In this document: one piece after another, positions 48,174 through 58,966 of the stretch
Position numbering within the stretch: position 1 is the first letter of the stretch
Layout: each line of letters begins with the position of its first letter
Assembly: GCF_020524545.1 (NCBI RefSeq)
Contig: NZ_JAIVLG010000002.1
Coordinates: 62,001 to 126,000 of the forward strand
Length of the DNA stretch: 64,000 bases
Direction of reading: 5' to 3'
From: Microbacterium paraoxydans
Lineage (GTDB): Bacteria > Actinomycetota > Actinomycetes > Actinomycetales > Microbacteriaceae
Position numbers and translations under genes: made by a program
The notes under the pieces: generated by a model
Seen by the model: the letters and a program-made list of their open reading frames with translations, nothing else
Databases searched by the model: none
Told to the model about the DNA's origin: nothing

Positions 48174-49343
48174 ATGCGAATCCTGCACACCTCCGACTGG
48201 CACATCGGCCGGACGTTCCATGGCAACTCGACCATGGGCGCGCTGACCGAGGTTCTCGGGGCGCTCACCGAGCAGGTGCGCACACACGCGGTCGACGTGG
48301 TTGTCGTCGCCGGAGACGTCTTCGACTCCGCGACTCCGTCCGGTGCCGCTTACTCGGTTCTCGGCGACGCGTTGGTGGCGCTGGAAGAGGTCGGCGCGCG
48401 GGTGATCGTCACGAGCGGCAACCACGACTCGGCGGCGCGACTGGGTTTCCAAGCCCGGTTGCTCCGTGACGGCATCCATGTGCTGACCGATCCGCTCGGC
48501 GTCGGCGCGCCCGTCACGATCGCGGATGCCGATGGACCGGTGCATTTCTTCGGCATCCCCTACCTCGAGCCGGCGATCGTGCGTCAGCATTGGCCCGAAG
48601 GCGACAGCTCTGGCCGCCCGCTCCGCACCCAGGCACAGACCATGGCGCATGCCATGGACCTCGTCCGCACCGGCATGAGCGCTCACGAAGGGCGTTCGGT
48701 CGTCATCGCGCACTGCTTCGCCGCAGGAGTCGACGCCACCGCCGGTCTCGAACGCGAGGTCCGTCAGGGCGGGCTAGACGTGGTGCCGCTGAGTGTGTTC
48801 GACGGTCCCGATTACGTCGCGCTCGGGCACATCCATGGTCGCCAGAAGCTCAGTGAGCGCGTGCGTTACGCCGGGGCTCCGCTGCACTACAGCTTCGGCG
48901 AGCAGTACAAGGAACGTGGTTCGTGGCTCGTCGACCTCGATGCCCACGGTCTCGCCACCGTCGAGTGGCTCGAGCTGCCCGTGCCGCGTCGCCTTGTCAC
49001 GCTCACCGGCACGCTCGACGAGATCTTGGCGCCCGAGATGGTCGCCGAGCATGCCGATGAATGGGTATGCGCCGTGTACACCGACGCTGTGCCCCAGTCA
49101 GAGCCGATGCGGCGTCTGCGCGAGAGCTACCCCTACTGCGCCATGGTGCAGCACCAGCCCGCGGCCGTCTCTGGGACGGAGGAGAGGTCATACTCGCAGC
49201 GACTCCGTGCCGCGGTGACCGATGCCGACAGGATCGAGGCGTTCCTCGAGCACGTCCGGGCAGGCCGCGGCGCGACCGACGCGGAGCGCGACCTCATCCG
49301 CGAGGTGCTCGACGAGCGCGTGCGCGCGGAAGCTCTCGTCTAG
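48174..49343 (+). CDS. sbcD: SbcD nuclease subunit
   Basis: The 389-aa metallophosphoesterase has SDWHIGRTFHG, VAGDVFDSATPS, SGNHDSAAR and ALGHIHGRQ, the full set of di-metal ligands. Together with SbcC it forms the Mre11/Rad50-like complex that opens hairpins and processes DNA ends. The ATG lies 6 nt after TACCGT (leaderless). The stop codon directly abuts the sbcC ATG. Confidence 0.95.
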   Translation: MRILHTSDWHIGRTFHGNSTMGALTEVLGALTEQVRTHAVDVVVVAGDVFDSATPSGAAYSVLGDALVALEEVGARVIVTSGNHDSAARLGFQARLLRDGIHVLTDPLGVGAPVTIADADGPVHFFGIPYLEPAIVRQHWPEGDSSGRPLRTQAQTMAHAMDLVRTGMSAHEGRSVVIAHCFAAGVDATAGLEREVRQGGLDVVPLSVFDGPDYVALGHIHGRQKLSERVRYAGAPLHYSFGEQYKERGSWLVDLDAHGLATVEWLELPVPRRLVTLTGTLDEILAPEMVAEHADEWVCAVYTDAVPQSEPMRRLRESYPYCAMVQHQPAAVSGTEERSYSQRLRAAVTDADRIEAFLEHVRAGRGATDAERDLIREVLDERVRAEALV

Positions 49344-52343
49344 ATGCGTCTTCATCGCCTGGAGGTCGAGGGGTTCGGCCCTTTCCGATCGCGGCAGATC
49401 GTCGATTTCGACGGGTTCGGTGACGACGGTATCTTCCTGATCGCGGGGCGGACCGGCGCCGGCAAGTCGAGCATCCTCGACGCCGTCTGCTTCGGTCTCT
49501 ACGGCGGCGTGCCGCGCTACGACGGCGGTGAGAAGCGGCTTCGCAGCGACCATTGTGAGCCCGACGATCCCTCCGAGGTCGTGGTCGAATTCAGCACGCC
49601 GTCCGGTCGGTTCCGGGTGACGCGGTCGCCGGAGTACCTTCGTCCGGCGAAGCGCGGCGGGGGACTGACGAAGCAGGCCGCGGCGGTGTCTCTGGACGAG
49701 TGGACCGAGGCAGGGTGGGTGGGGCGCGCCGCACGCGCCGTCGATGTCGCCGGCGATCTCGATGAGATCCTGCAGCTGAGTCGGGAGCAGTTCCTGCAGG
49801 TGATCCTTCTGGCACAGAACCGGTTCTCCGAGTTCCTGCTGGCGGGCAGCCGGGATCGCCAGTCTCTGCTTCGCCGGCTGTTCGGCACTCAGCGGTTCGA
49901 GGATGTGCAGGCGCGGTTCGATGAACGACGTCGGCAGGCGGAGCAGGTGCTCGGCGCCCGGCTCGCCACCGTCGACGCTCGCGTCGACGAGGCGGAACGT
50001 CTGGTGGACTCCAGCGGGCTGTCGGGCGAAGCCGATGACGGCACGGCCCCACCCGCAGCCAAGGAGCAACCGACGACGTCGCAGACGATCGATGAGCGTC
50101 TCGACGCGCTTCGGCGGGCCCAAGCGCGCGCCGACTACCGCGCCGAGCGTCGCGCCTCCGAGCAGGCTGACGCCGAGAAGCGAGCGGCCGAGGCCGACGC
50201 GGCGCTCGCCACGACGCGCGAGGAGCAGCGCGCGCAACAGGAGCGCGACCGCGCACGGGCCGCGCTCGCGCGTCTCGAAGCCGATGCGCCGTTGATCGAC
50301 GCGGTTCGCGCCGAGCTCACGGCAGCGCGGGCTGCAGAGGCTCTGCGGTCGACGATCGCGTCGGCGTCTCGGTCTCGCGCTCTGGTCGACGATGCCGCTA
50401 CGGCTGAGGAGCGCGCTCGTGCGGAGTGGGACGCCCTGGGGGTCGATGTCGACGGCGACCTCGAGACGTGGGCCACGGCCCGTACCAGGGAGATCGGATC
50501 CTGGGAGCGCGCGCGTGAGCTCGAGGAGCAGGCGCCGGCCCTCGACGAGGATCTGCGGATCGCGGCTGCCGCGGTCGAAGCAGCGACCGCACGCCTCGAA
50601 GCAGGGGAGGCGGAGCGTCTCTCGTTGCCCGAGGCGGTCGCCGCGTCACAGGCGGAGCGGGACCAGACCCGGCGCGTCGCCGACCGTGCGGATGACCTGA
50701 GAATCGCGCAGGAGTCGGCGGGTGCCCGCGTCGCGGCCGCGAAAGCCGCGCAACGTCTCCAGGGTGATCAGAACTCCGTGGAGCGCGAGTTGACCGCTGC
50801 CACCACCGAGCACGCCGAGGCGCAGATGAGCCTCGCGCAGCTTCGGCAGCGTCGCAGCGAGGGGATGGCCGGCGAACTCGCTTCGAGTCTTCGCCCCGAC
50901 GACCCCTGTCCGGTCTGCGGCTCGGTCGAGCACCCGAACCTCGCCACGCACTCCGATCCGGTGTCGCCCGAAGACATCACCGACGCCGAGAACGTTCGTG
51001 ACGATGCCGCACGGCGGGAGCGTGAGCTCATGTCGGCCGTTTCGACCGTGGGGGCCGAGTTGGCTGCTGCCCTGGCCCGGGCCGACGGGCGGAGCGTGGA
51101 GGAGGCCGAGAGGGAGCACGCCGAGGCTCAGGCGGCGTATGCACGCAGCCTGAGCGCCGTCGAGGACGTGGAGGCGATCGACGCGAAGCTGGTCGCATTG
51201 ACGGCGCGTGTCGAGCGGCTCGAGGCCGAGAAGGCGGAAGACGCGGCAACGCTCGCTCAGGCGCGAGAGAACCAGGCCCTGCTGCGGCAGCGGGAGGCGC
51301 AGGCGCGCGAGGCGATCGCCGAGGCCCGGGGAGACTTCGACACGGTCGCCGCCCGTCTCGCGGATGTCGCGACCAAGATCGCCGCCGCCCGCGCTCTCGC
51401 TGCGGCGATCGCGGAACACCGTCGCAGGTCCGAGGCGCTCGTCGCTGCGGAATCCGAGCGAGACACTGCCCTCGCCGACTCGCCCTTCCACGACGCAGTG
51501 ACCGCGGAGCAGGCGCTTCGCTCGTCGACGGCACAGGAGTCCCTCGACGCGCGGATCGCGCAGCATGCCGGCCAGCGTGAGAAGGAACGCGGGATCCTGT
51601 TCGATCTGGAACTGCGCACGCTCCCCGAAGAGCCCATCGATCTGAAACCCGCCGAGGAGGCGTCGGAGTCCGCCCGGGCGCTCTGGAAGGGCGCGGTCGA
51701 TGAGGCGGCACGCGCTGCCGGTGTCGCCGAGCGACTCGAGGGGTTGATCGAGTCTGCTGCGGCGGAGCACGCGAGGACGACCGCGGAGGCGACCGAGTTC
51801 GAGCTGCTGCAGAACCTCGCAGACACCGTCGCCGGACGCGGAGCGAACACGCACAAGATGACGCTCGAGACCTTCGTCCTCGCGGCCGAACTCGAAGAGA
51901 TCGCCGAGGCGGCCAACCGGCGATTGCATGACATGTCGACGGGGCGTTATCAGCTGCGGCACTCGGACGCGCTCGCCGCCCGAGGTGCGGCTTCGGGCCT
52001 CGGCATCGTGGTCTTCGACGCGTTCACCGGACACGCCCGGCCACCACAGTCGCTCTCAGGAGGTGAGACGTTCCTCACCTCGCTCGCTCTCGCGCTCGGC
52101 CTCGCCGAAGTCGTCACCGCGCGGGCCGGCGGCATCCGGCTGGATACGCTCTTCATCGATGAGGGATTCGGGTCGCTCGACGGGGACACGCTGGATGTCG
52201 CCATGCGCACCCTCGATGAGCTTCGCCAGGGTGGCAGGACCGTCGGGGTGATCAGTCACGTCGAGGCCATGCAGGAGCAGATCCCGGCTCAGCTCACGGT
52301 GCGGGCCTTGCCGAATGGCCCCAGCGTGATCGAGCCTCGCTGA
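49344..52343 (+). CDS. sbcC: SbcC ATPase subunit
   Basis: The 999-aa SMC-like ATPase has Walker A GRTGAGKSSIL near residue 36 and long charged coiled coils rich in Ala/Arg/Glu. A central zinc hook CPVCG lies near residue 526. The C-terminal signature LSGGETFLTSLALALG and Walker B LFIDEGFGSLD complete it. It is partner of the adjoining SbcD and starts with no gap after it. Confidence 0.95.
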   Translation: MRLHRLEVEGFGPFRSRQIVDFDGFGDDGIFLIAGRTGAGKSSILDAVCFGLYGGVPRYDGGEKRLRSDHCEPDDPSEVVVEFSTPSGRFRVTRSPEYLRPAKRGGGLTKQAAAVSLDEWTEAGWVGRAARAVDVAGDLDEILQLSREQFLQVILLAQNRFSEFLLAGSRDRQSLLRRLFGTQRFEDVQARFDERRRQAEQVLGARLATVDARVDEAERLVDSSGLSGEADDGTAPPAAKEQPTTSQTIDERLDALRRAQARADYRAERRASEQADAEKRAAEADAALATTREEQRAQQERDRARAALARLEADAPLIDAVRAELTAARAAEALRSTIASASRSRALVDDAATAEERARAEWDALGVDVDGDLETWATARTREIGSWERARELEEQAPALDEDLRIAAAAVEAATARLEAGEAERLSLPEAVAASQAERDQTRRVADRADDLRIAQESAGARVAAAKAAQRLQGDQNSVERELTAATTEHAEAQMSLAQLRQRRSEGMAGELASSLRPDDPCPVCGSVEHPNLATHSDPVSPEDITDAENVRDDAARRERELMSAVSTVGAELAAALARADGRSVEEAEREHAEAQAAYARSLSAVEDVEAIDAKLVALTARVERLEAEKAEDAATLAQARENQALLRQREAQAREAIAEARGDFDTVAARLADVATKIAAARALAAAIAEHRRRSEALVAAESERDTALADSPFHDAVTAEQALRSSTAQESLDARIAQHAGQREKERGILFDLELRTLPEEPIDLKPAEEASESARALWKGAVDEAARAAGVAERLEGLIESAAAEHARTTAEATEFELLQNLADTVAGRGANTHKMTLETFVLAAELEEIAEAANRRLHDMSTGRYQLRHSDALAARGAASGLGIVVFDAFTGHARPPQSLSGGETFLTSLALALGLAEVVTARAGGIRLDTLFIDEGFGSLDGDTLDVAMRTLDELRQGGRTVGVISHVEAMQEQIPAQLTVRALPNGPSVIEPR

Positions 52344-52390
52344 GACGATGCCTCGACGGCGCTGAGACGAAGCCTCGACGGCACCGGTTG

Positions 52391-52948
52391 TCAGACGCCG
52401 TATTCGGCGAGGATGAACTCGCGCAGTTGCACGCTGCAGCGCGCAACTGCTTCGCGCCAGTCCGTGAGGGCGCCGTCTTCGGCCTGATCGGAGATGGCCC
52501 GGAACACGCGGATCGGGACCTCGAATTGCCCCGCTACCCAGATGTACGCATAGGTCTCCATGTCGACCAGAACGGCGCCCGACGGTCGGATCACGGCGGT
52601 GATCTCGGCGTCTTCGACGAAGTGGTCGCCGGTCGCGATCAGTACCCCCTCGCGCCCCGTCGAGACCTTCGGTGGTAGCGAGACGTGTTGCCCGGAGATT
52701 CCGTCGAGATCGGTGACGTCGTGCTGGAACGCCGTGCCGACCTCGTGCACCGTCAACTCGAGGTCGGGATCGATCGCCCCTGCGGTGCCCACCACGACGA
52801 TCTCGTCGTAGGGGTTCGCGTCGAGGGCGCGGGTCAGCGCATACGTCGCCTGGAGCTTGCCGGGGCCCGTGACGAGCCGATCGAAGCCCTCGAGTTCCTC
52901 CGGGAATGCGGACAGTTCGGACGCGAGCGCGGCGACGAGGAGTTTCAC
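52391..52948 (-). CDS. 5'-methylthioadenosine/S-adenosylhomocysteine nucleosidase-like protein
   Basis: The 185-aa phosphorylase-fold protein is shorter than E. coli MtnN (about 230 aa). [21 protein letters not shown] and [12 protein letters not shown] match the family, with Met-Glu contacting the ribose; ISDQAEDGA lies near the catalytic Asp. It probably cleaves MTA/SAH or a related nucleoside. The GTG start is at 52948. The 47 bp between it and sbcC hold nothing obvious. Confidence 0.8.
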   Translation of the reverse strand: MKLLVAALASELSAFPEELEGFDRLVTGPGKLQATYALTRALDANPYDEIVVVGTAGAIDPDLELTVHEVGTAFQHDVTDLDGISGQHVSLPPKVSTGREGVLIATGDHFVEDAEITAVIRPSGAVLVDMETYAYIWVAGQFEVPIRVFRAISDQAEDGALTDWREAVARCSVQLREFILAEYGV

Positions 52949-53057
52949 TGCCCCATTCTCTCAGGTCGCCGCAGGCAAGACCTCACGAGCGACGCGGCGT
53001 CACCCGGACGTAACACGGAGGGGAGATACTGATTCGAGGAACAGAGCGGAGGATCGC

Positions 53058-53876
53058 ATGTCTTTGCAGCAGCAGATCTCGGAGGACCTCGGCGTCCGGC
53101 CGGAGATCGACCCGGAGGCCGAGGTCGAGCGTCGAGTCGCGTTCCTCGTCGAGTACCTTCGCACGACGGGAGCGAAGGGCTACGTGCTCGGGATCTCCGG
53201 GGGGCAGGACTCGACCCTCGCCGGGCGTCTGGCGCAGCTCGCTGTCGAACGAGTGAGGTCCGAGGGCGGCGAGGCGAAGTTCCTGGCCGTACGCCTGCCG
53301 TACCGCGTCCAGCATGATGCCGCGGATGCGGATGCGGCACTCGACTTCATCGCTCCGGATTCGTCGGTCGAGGTCAACATTCAGAACGGCGTCGATGGTG
53401 TCGAGGAGGACATCGAGTTCGCGGTCACGAGTGACATCAGCGACTTCAACCGCGGCAATATCAAGGCGCGCGTGCGCATGGTCACGCAGTACGCGCTCGC
53501 CGGACACGACGGCCTCCTCGTGATCGGCACGGATCACGCTGCGGAGGCGGTGACCGGTTTCTTCACGAAGTTCGGCGACGGCGCGGCCGACATCCTCCCG
53601 TTGTCCGGGCTCAGCAAGCGGCAGGGGCGCTCGCTTCTGCACTTCCTCGATGCGCCGGACCGACTCGCGTTCAAGGTGCCCACAGCCGACCTGCTCGACG
53701 GGCAGCCCGGTCGGGCCGACGAGGAAGAACTCGGGCTCACGTACGAGCAGATCGACGACTTCCTCGAAGGACGGGCTGTCGACGCGGACGTGGCGGGCCG
53801 CATCGAGGCGAGGTACCTGGCGACGCAGCACAAGAGGCACCTTCCGGTGGCCCCGGACGACACCTGGTGGCGTTGA
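53058..53876 (+). CDS. nadE: NH3-dependent NAD+ synthetase
   Basis: The 272-aa enzyme makes NAD+ from deamido-NAD+ with ATP and ammonia. SGGQDST is the PP-loop; [27 protein letters not shown] and LSKRQGRSL are family motifs. No glutaminase domain is present. RBS GGAGG precedes the ATG at 53058. Confidence 0.95.
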   Translation: MSLQQQISEDLGVRPEIDPEAEVERRVAFLVEYLRTTGAKGYVLGISGGQDSTLAGRLAQLAVERVRSEGGEAKFLAVRLPYRVQHDAADADAALDFIAPDSSVEVNIQNGVDGVEEDIEFAVTSDISDFNRGNIKARVRMVTQYALAGHDGLLVIGTDHAAEAVTGFFTKFGDGAADILPLSGLSKRQGRSLLHFLDAPDRLAFKVPTADLLDGQPGRADEEELGLTYEQIDDFLEGRAVDADVAGRIEARYLATQHKRHLPVAPDDTWWR

Positions 53877-53961
53877 CCGCAGTCCCTTCCCGGGGGCGTC
53901 CCGCTTCGTCCGTGTCGGATGCCGCGGATAGTGTCGAAGCATCCGACAGAACGGGAGCATC

Positions 53962-56900
53962 GTGCGGATCGACACTCAGGCGCAGCGCGTCATCTGGAGC
54001 GCGAGCGACCTCAAGGCGGCCGCCGAATGCGAGTTCGCCTGGTGCCGGGCGATCGACGCGAAACTGGGACGCGTGCCGGCCGTGGAGGAGCCGGAGGACG
54101 CGACGCTGAAGCGCGCCGCGGAGCTCGGCGACATCCATGAGCAGAACGTGCTCGCCCGCTACATCGAAGACCTCGGTGACGAGAGCGTGCATCGCGTCGA
54201 GAAGGTGTCCTCGGTCGACGCCGAGGCTCTGACCGCGGCGATCGAGGAGACCGTGAGGGCGCTGCGGTCCGATGTCCTGGTCGTCTTCCAGGCGGCATTC
54301 GCGACCGAGGAGTTCGTCGGGTTCGCTGATTTCCTGCGCAAAGACGATCAGGGGCGGTGGCGGGTCCAGGACTCCAAGCTGGCACGCAAGGCCCGGGTGA
54401 CGGCGCTCATGCAGCTTGCGGCATATGCCGATCAACTCGATCGGCTCGGTATCCCTCGCTCCGATGAGGTCGACCTCATCCTCGGCGACGGCACGCTCAG
54501 CACGCACGCCGTCGACGATCTCCTCCCGCTGTTCCAGGTGCGACGCGCGCGACTGCGTGCGCTCATCGCCGATCGTCGTGTCGCCGACGGCGCGGCAGGT
54601 GCTCCTCTCGCTTGGGGTGATGATCGCGGCGACCTCCAGATCGTGGCCTGCGGTCGGTGCGCGACCTGTGAGGAGCAGGTGCTCGCGCATCGAGACCTCC
54701 TCATGGTCGCGAGGATGCGACCGGTGCAGCGGGCGCGGCTGCGGGCGGCCGGCGTCGAGACGATCGACGCCCTCGCCGCCGCCGTCGATGCCCCGGTGGG
54801 CATGAACACCGACACGTTCGAGACGCTCCGCGCTCAAGCCCGCCTGCAGCTGCGTGCAGATGCGGACGGCGAGCCGACGTACGACGTGCACTACGCACCG
54901 GCGATCCATACGCTCCCGCTGCCGAGCCATGGCGACATCTTCTTCGACTTCGAGGGCGATCCCCTCTACACGGAGCCGGCTGCCGACGGCGAGGCGCATT
55001 GGGGGATCGACTACCTCTTCGGCTGGGTCGACAACGCGGACCATTATTCGGCGCTGTGGGCGCACACCTTCGCCGACGAGAAGCGTGCGCTCGAGGCCTT
55101 CCTCGACTTCGTCAGCCTGCGCAGGGCGGCGCATCCCGGCATGCACATCTATCACTACGCGCCCTACGAGACGTCTCACCTGGTAGCGATGGCCGCGAGA
55201 CACGGCGTGCGTGAAGGCGAGGTCGATCGGCTGCTCCGAGAAGGAGTGTTCGTCGACCTCTACCCCCTGGTGCTGCGCACCGTGCGGGTCGGGTCCCGTT
55301 CCTACTCGATCAAGAAGCTCGAACCGCTCTATATGGGCGAAGACGTGCGTACCAGCGATGTGCAGAAGGGCGACGACTCGATCGTGCAGTACGTCGCCGC
55401 GCGCGAGTTCGCCGCGGCAGGCAATCAGCCCGAGGCGGATGCGGTCCTCGCCGACCTCGCCGACTACAACCGCTATGACTGCGTCTCCACGAGAAGGCTG
55501 CGCAATTGGCTCATCGACATCGCACGGCAGAAGGGGGTCGTACCGGCCCCGCCGGACGCCGCCGACGAGGTCATCTACGAACCGTCACCCCGTTCCGTCG
55601 CGCTCCTCGCGGACGCGGAGCAGGCCGTGGAGGGTGGCGGCGACGGGCTCGTGCACCGCATCGCGGCCGCGGCCATCGACTACTTCCCGCGAGAGGCGAA
55701 GAGCTTCTGGGTCTCGCATTTCCAGCGGCTGCGGGAGCCCGTCACGATGTGGGACGGTACGAGAGATGTCGTGCGGATCGATCGTTCCTCGTCTTCGGTT
55801 CGTCGAGACTGGAGCATCGGGGAAGGTCGCAGGGTGATGTCACGCGACATCGAGATCCGGGGAGAGGTGTCACCGGGAACGACACTCGGTGCGGGTTCGC
55901 AGCCGTTCGCGCTCTACGAGGTTCCGGCCCCCTTCGACACCGAGGTACCGTCGCGGGCGGTCCATGTGCCGCATGCCGTCACGATTGCCGAAGTGCTCGA
56001 CGACGGCTATCTCGTCACCGAATCGGCGGTGCAGGGCCAGACCTGGGATGAGCTTCCCCTCGCGCTCACTCCCGCCGCGCCACCGCGGGTCGTGTCACTT
56101 CAGGGGGCGATCGACGAGTGGGCCGACTCCGTTCACGCTGCGGCGCCGGGATACCCGCACGATGCCGCGACCGACATCCTGCGCCGTATCCCTCCGCGCA
56201 CGACGTCGGGGAATGCGCTTCCTCCCGCGGACGATGACGCGATCGATGCGATCGTGCGCGGAGTGCTCGACCTCGATCGCAGCTACCTCGCCGTGCAAGG
56301 GCCCCCGGGAACGGGCAAGACCTACACGGGATCTCGCGTGATCGCGCGGCTCGTGAACGAGCACGGCTTCAAAGTCGGCGTGGTCGCACAGTCGCACGCC
56401 ATCATCGAGACGCTCCTGGAGCGGATCGTGTCCGACGGCGTCCCACCTGCTCACGTGGCGAAAGCGCCGAAGGACCCCGACGCCGAGCCGTCGTACACCG
56501 CGATCGCGAAGACCGGCATGGCGTCCTTCCTCGCCGAGCACGCCGGAGAGGGCGCAGTCGTCGGTGGCACGGCATGGGACTTCAGCAATACCCAGCGCGT
56601 CGACAGGGCGGGACTCGATCTGCTTGTGATCGACGAAGCCGGACAGTTCTCGCTCGCCTCGACCATAGCCGTCGCCGCGAGCGCGAAACGCCTCCTGCTG
56701 CTCGGTGATCCGCAGCAGCTCCCGCAGGTGAGCCAGGGCGCTCATCCCGAGCCGGTGGACACGTCGGCGCTCGGGTGGGTGATGGACGCCGATCCGGTGG
56801 TCCGACCGGAGTACGGCTACTTCCTCGCGCGATCGTGGCGCATGCACCCGGCCGTGGCGGCTCCGGTGTCGAAGCTCGCGTACGCCGGACAGCTCGCCTC

Positions 56901-57432
56901 GGCCCCCGGTACGGAGCTCCGATCGCTCGACGGTGTCGACCCCGGGCTGCACGTGGTTCCACTCCGGCACCGCGGCAACGCCACCCAGTCACCGGAGGAG
57001 GCCGCCGAGGTCGTTCGGCTCGTCGACGATCTGATCGGTCGGACGTTCACCGACAACGATCCCGATGCCTCGGCGCGGCCGTTGACGCAGGCCGACATCA
57101 TCGTCGTCACGCCATACAACGCTCAGCGACAGCTGGTGCTCGATGAGCTCGCCGATGCAGGCTTCCCCGAAGTTCCGGTGGGGACGGTCGACAACTTCCA
57201 GGGCAAGGAGGCGGTGGTGTCGATCACCTCGCTGGCTGCCTCGAGCGGTCGGGACGCGCCTCGGGGGCCGGAGTTCCTCCTGCTGCAGAATCGTCTCAAC
57301 GTCGCGATCTCCCGCGCCCAGGTGGTCGCCTATCTGATCCACTCACCCGCGCTCCTCGACGATCTGCCGCGCACCCCCGAAGGGGTCGCCCGACTCAGCG
57401 CCTTCGCTCGTCTGGTGGGTGCGGTCGAGTGA
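53962..57432 (+). CDS. TM0106-family RecB-like nuclease fused to SF1 helicase
   Basis: The 1156-aa protein has an N-terminal RecB/Cas4-like nuclease region (about residues 1-300) with a CGRCATCEEQ cysteine cluster. A DEDD RNase H-like exonuclease domain follows (about 325-520, IFFDFEGDPL and YNRYDCVSTRRLR). A DNA2/NAM7-type SF1 helicase fills the rest: Walker A GPPGTGKTYTGSR (about 783), LLVIDEAGQFSLAS, GDPQQLPQVSQG, FQGKEAVV and LNVAISRA. The family's role is undetermined; nucleic-acid repair or RNA-DNA processing is likely. The GTG start follows GGGAGCATC. Confidence 0.85.
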   Translation: MRIDTQAQRVIWSASDLKAAAECEFAWCRAIDAKLGRVPAVEEPEDATLKRAAELGDIHEQNVLARYIEDLGDESVHRVEKVSSVDAEALTAAIEETVRALRSDVLVVFQAAFATEEFVGFADFLRKDDQGRWRVQDSKLARKARVTALMQLAAYADQLDRLGIPRSDEVDLILGDGTLSTHAVDDLLPLFQVRRARLRALIADRRVADGAAGAPLAWGDDRGDLQIVACGRCATCEEQVLAHRDLLMVARMRPVQRARLRAAGVETIDALAAAVDAPVGMNTDTFETLRAQARLQLRADADGEPTYDVHYAPAIHTLPLPSHGDIFFDFEGDPLYTEPAADGEAHWGIDYLFGWVDNADHYSALWAHTFADEKRALEAFLDFVSLRRAAHPGMHIYHYAPYETSHLVAMAARHGVREGEVDRLLREGVFVDLYPLVLRTVRVGSRSYSIKKLEPLYMGEDVRTSDVQKGDDSIVQYVAAREFAAAGNQPEADAVLADLADYNRYDCVSTRRLRNWLIDIARQKGVVPAPPDAADEVIYEPSPRSVALLADAEQAVEGGGDGLVHRIAAAAIDYFPREAKSFWVSHFQRLREPVTMWDGTRDVVRIDRSSSSVRRDWSIGEGRRVMSRDIEIRGEVSPGTTLGAGSQPFALYEVPAPFDTEVPSRAVHVPHAVTIAEVLDDGYLVTESAVQGQTWDELPLALTPAAPPRVVSLQGAIDEWADSVHAAAPGYPHDAATDILRRIPPRTTSGNALPPADDDAIDAIVRGVLDLDRSYLAVQGPPGTGKTYTGSRVIARLVNEHGFKVGVVAQSHAIIETLLERIVSDGVPPAHVAKAPKDPDAEPSYTAIAKTGMASFLAEHAGEGAVVGGTAWDFSNTQRVDRAGLDLLVIDEAGQFSLASTIAVAASAKRLLLLGDPQQLPQVSQGAHPEPVDTSALGWVMDADPVVRPEYGYFLARSWRMHPAVAAPVSKLAYAGQLASAPGTELRSLDGVDPGLHVVPLRHRGNATQSPEEAAEVVRLVDDLIGRTFTDNDPDASARPLTQADIIVVTPYNAQRQLVLDELADAGFPEVPVGTVDNFQGKEAVVSITSLAASSGRDAPRGPEFLLLQNRLNVAISRAQVVAYLIHSPALLDDLPRTPEGVARLSAFARLVGAVE

Positions 57433-58208
57433 GGGTCCACACCACCGAGGACATCTTGCGGGCCTCCGCTGCCTGGGTATGGTTCCCCCGTGACAGCGAT
57501 CATGTGAACGAAGAGGTGCAGCTCGTACGGTACCCGGCGCGCTTCGGCGGCGGCGTTCGCGCATCGCAGGTCCGCTCGTCGGTCGATGCCGCTTCGGTGC
57601 TCGATCATGCGATCGCACACACCCGCGACTGGGGCGAGGTGCAGCTGACATTCTGGACCAGCCCGTCGGACTCTCCCGATCTCGAAGACGAGCTGCGTCG
57701 GCGCGGCGCTGAGCACATCGATACCGTCGCCGTACTCGCGAGCGCCATCGATGAGCTCGTCGTCGATGTCCCCGACCTCGTCACGGCCGAGATCGTGCGC
57801 ACGCTCGAACAGGTGCGGGAGGTGGACGCGATCACTGTGCCGGTCTGGGAGCAGGAACCACTCGATGAGGACGGAGTCCGCGTCGAGAGGGACGAGGTCG
57901 TCGCCGGACTGAACGCCGGCCGCGACGTTCGCGTCCTCGGCAGGCTGAAGGGGCGTGCCGTGAGTACCGGCGGATGCACGATCGTCGATGGCTTCGCGCG
58001 GCTGTGGGGCGCGGCGACGCTGCCGGATGCGCGCGGGCAGGGGGTCTATCGGGCGGTCCTCGCCGAGCGCCTGCGCGCCGCCGTCGAGCGGGGCGCGACG
58101 ACCGCTGTCGTGAAGGGGCGCGTCGCCACCTCCGCGCCGATCCTCCGTCGCGTGGGCTTTCGGCATTACGGCGACGAGCGCGCCTATCGACTCGTTCTCG
58201 CGGGCTGA
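57429..58208 (+). CDS. GNAT-family acetyltransferase
   Basis: The 259-aa protein has a C-terminal GNAT core (about residues 165-255). LPDARGQGVYRAVLAERL carries the acetyl-CoA loop and VGFRHYGDERAYRL the last strand. The N-terminal half is a degenerate second GNAT-like lobe. The GTG overlaps the helicase stop (GTGA), so translation is coupled. Substrate unknown. Confidence 0.8.
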   Translation: MRVHTTEDILRASAAWVWFPRDSDHVNEEVQLVRYPARFGGGVRASQVRSSVDAASVLDHAIAHTRDWGEVQLTFWTSPSDSPDLEDELRRRGAEHIDTVAVLASAIDELVVDVPDLVTAEIVRTLEQVREVDAITVPVWEQEPLDEDGVRVERDEVVAGLNAGRDVRVLGRLKGRAVSTGGCTIVDGFARLWGAATLPDARGQGVYRAVLAERLRAAVERGATTAVVKGRVATSAPILRRVGFRHYGDERAYRLVLAG

Positions 58209-58253
58209 GACCCCGTCCGGGCTGCTGCCGCGTCCGGAGAAGCCCGCGCGCGG

Positions 58254-58886
58254 TCAGACCGTCCCGTAGAGGCGATCGCCGGCGTCGCCGAGGCCGGGGA
58301 CGATGTAGCCCTTTTCGTCGAGACGCTCATCGAGCGCGCCGAGCACGAGCGTCACATCACGATCGCCCGCCATCGCCTCGATCGCGGCGACGCCTTCGGG
58401 GGTACCGAGCAGGCAGATCGCCGTGACGTCCTTCGCTCCGCGGTCGAACAGGAACTGGATCGCCGCGGCGAGCGATCCACCTGTGGCGAGCATCGGATCG
58501 ATGGCGAAGCACTGGCGGTCGCTCAGGTCGTCGGGGAGACGCTCGGCATAGGTGGTCGGCTCGAAGGTCGTCTCGTCGCGCACCATCCCGAGGAAACCGA
58601 CCTCTGCGGTCGGGAGCAGCTTGACCAGACCTTCCAGCATGCCGAGTCCCGCGCGCAGGATCGGCACCACGATGGGACGCGGCTCCGAGATCTTGACGCC
58701 CGTGGTCGTCGTCACGGGCGTGGTGATCTCGATCGGGCTGACCTTCACGTTGCGGGTCGCCTCGTACGCGAGCAGCGTCACGAGTTCCTCCGTGAGCTGG
58801 CGGAACACCGGCGACGGGGTGCGCGCGTCGCGCAGCACCGAGAGCTTGTGAGTGACGAGAGGGTGGTCGGCGACGTGAACACGCAT
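58254..58886 (-). CDS. upp: Uracil phosphoribosyltransferase
   Basis: The 210-aa enzyme salvages uracil to UMP using PRPP. The PRPP loop is [27 protein letters not shown] and the C-terminal [15 protein letters not shown] uracil-binding segment are present. The ATG lies 6 nt after TACCCT (leaderless). It is divergent from tadA. Confidence 0.95.
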   Translation of the reverse strand: MRVHVADHPLVTHKLSVLRDARTPSPVFRQLTEELVTLLAYEATRNVKVSPIEITTPVTTTTGVKISEPRPIVVPILRAGLGMLEGLVKLLPTAEVGFLGMVRDETTFEPTTYAERLPDDLSDRQCFAIDPMLATGGSLAAAIQFLFDRGAKDVTAICLLGTPEGVAAIEAMAGDRDVTLVLGALDERLDEKGYIVPGLGDAGDRLYGTV

Positions 58887-58966
58887 GGATACAGGGTAAT
58901 GCGCCGGGGAGCCCGGCACGACATCCGGGCCAGGGGTACCGGGTGCGGCTGTCGTAGGCTCGACGC

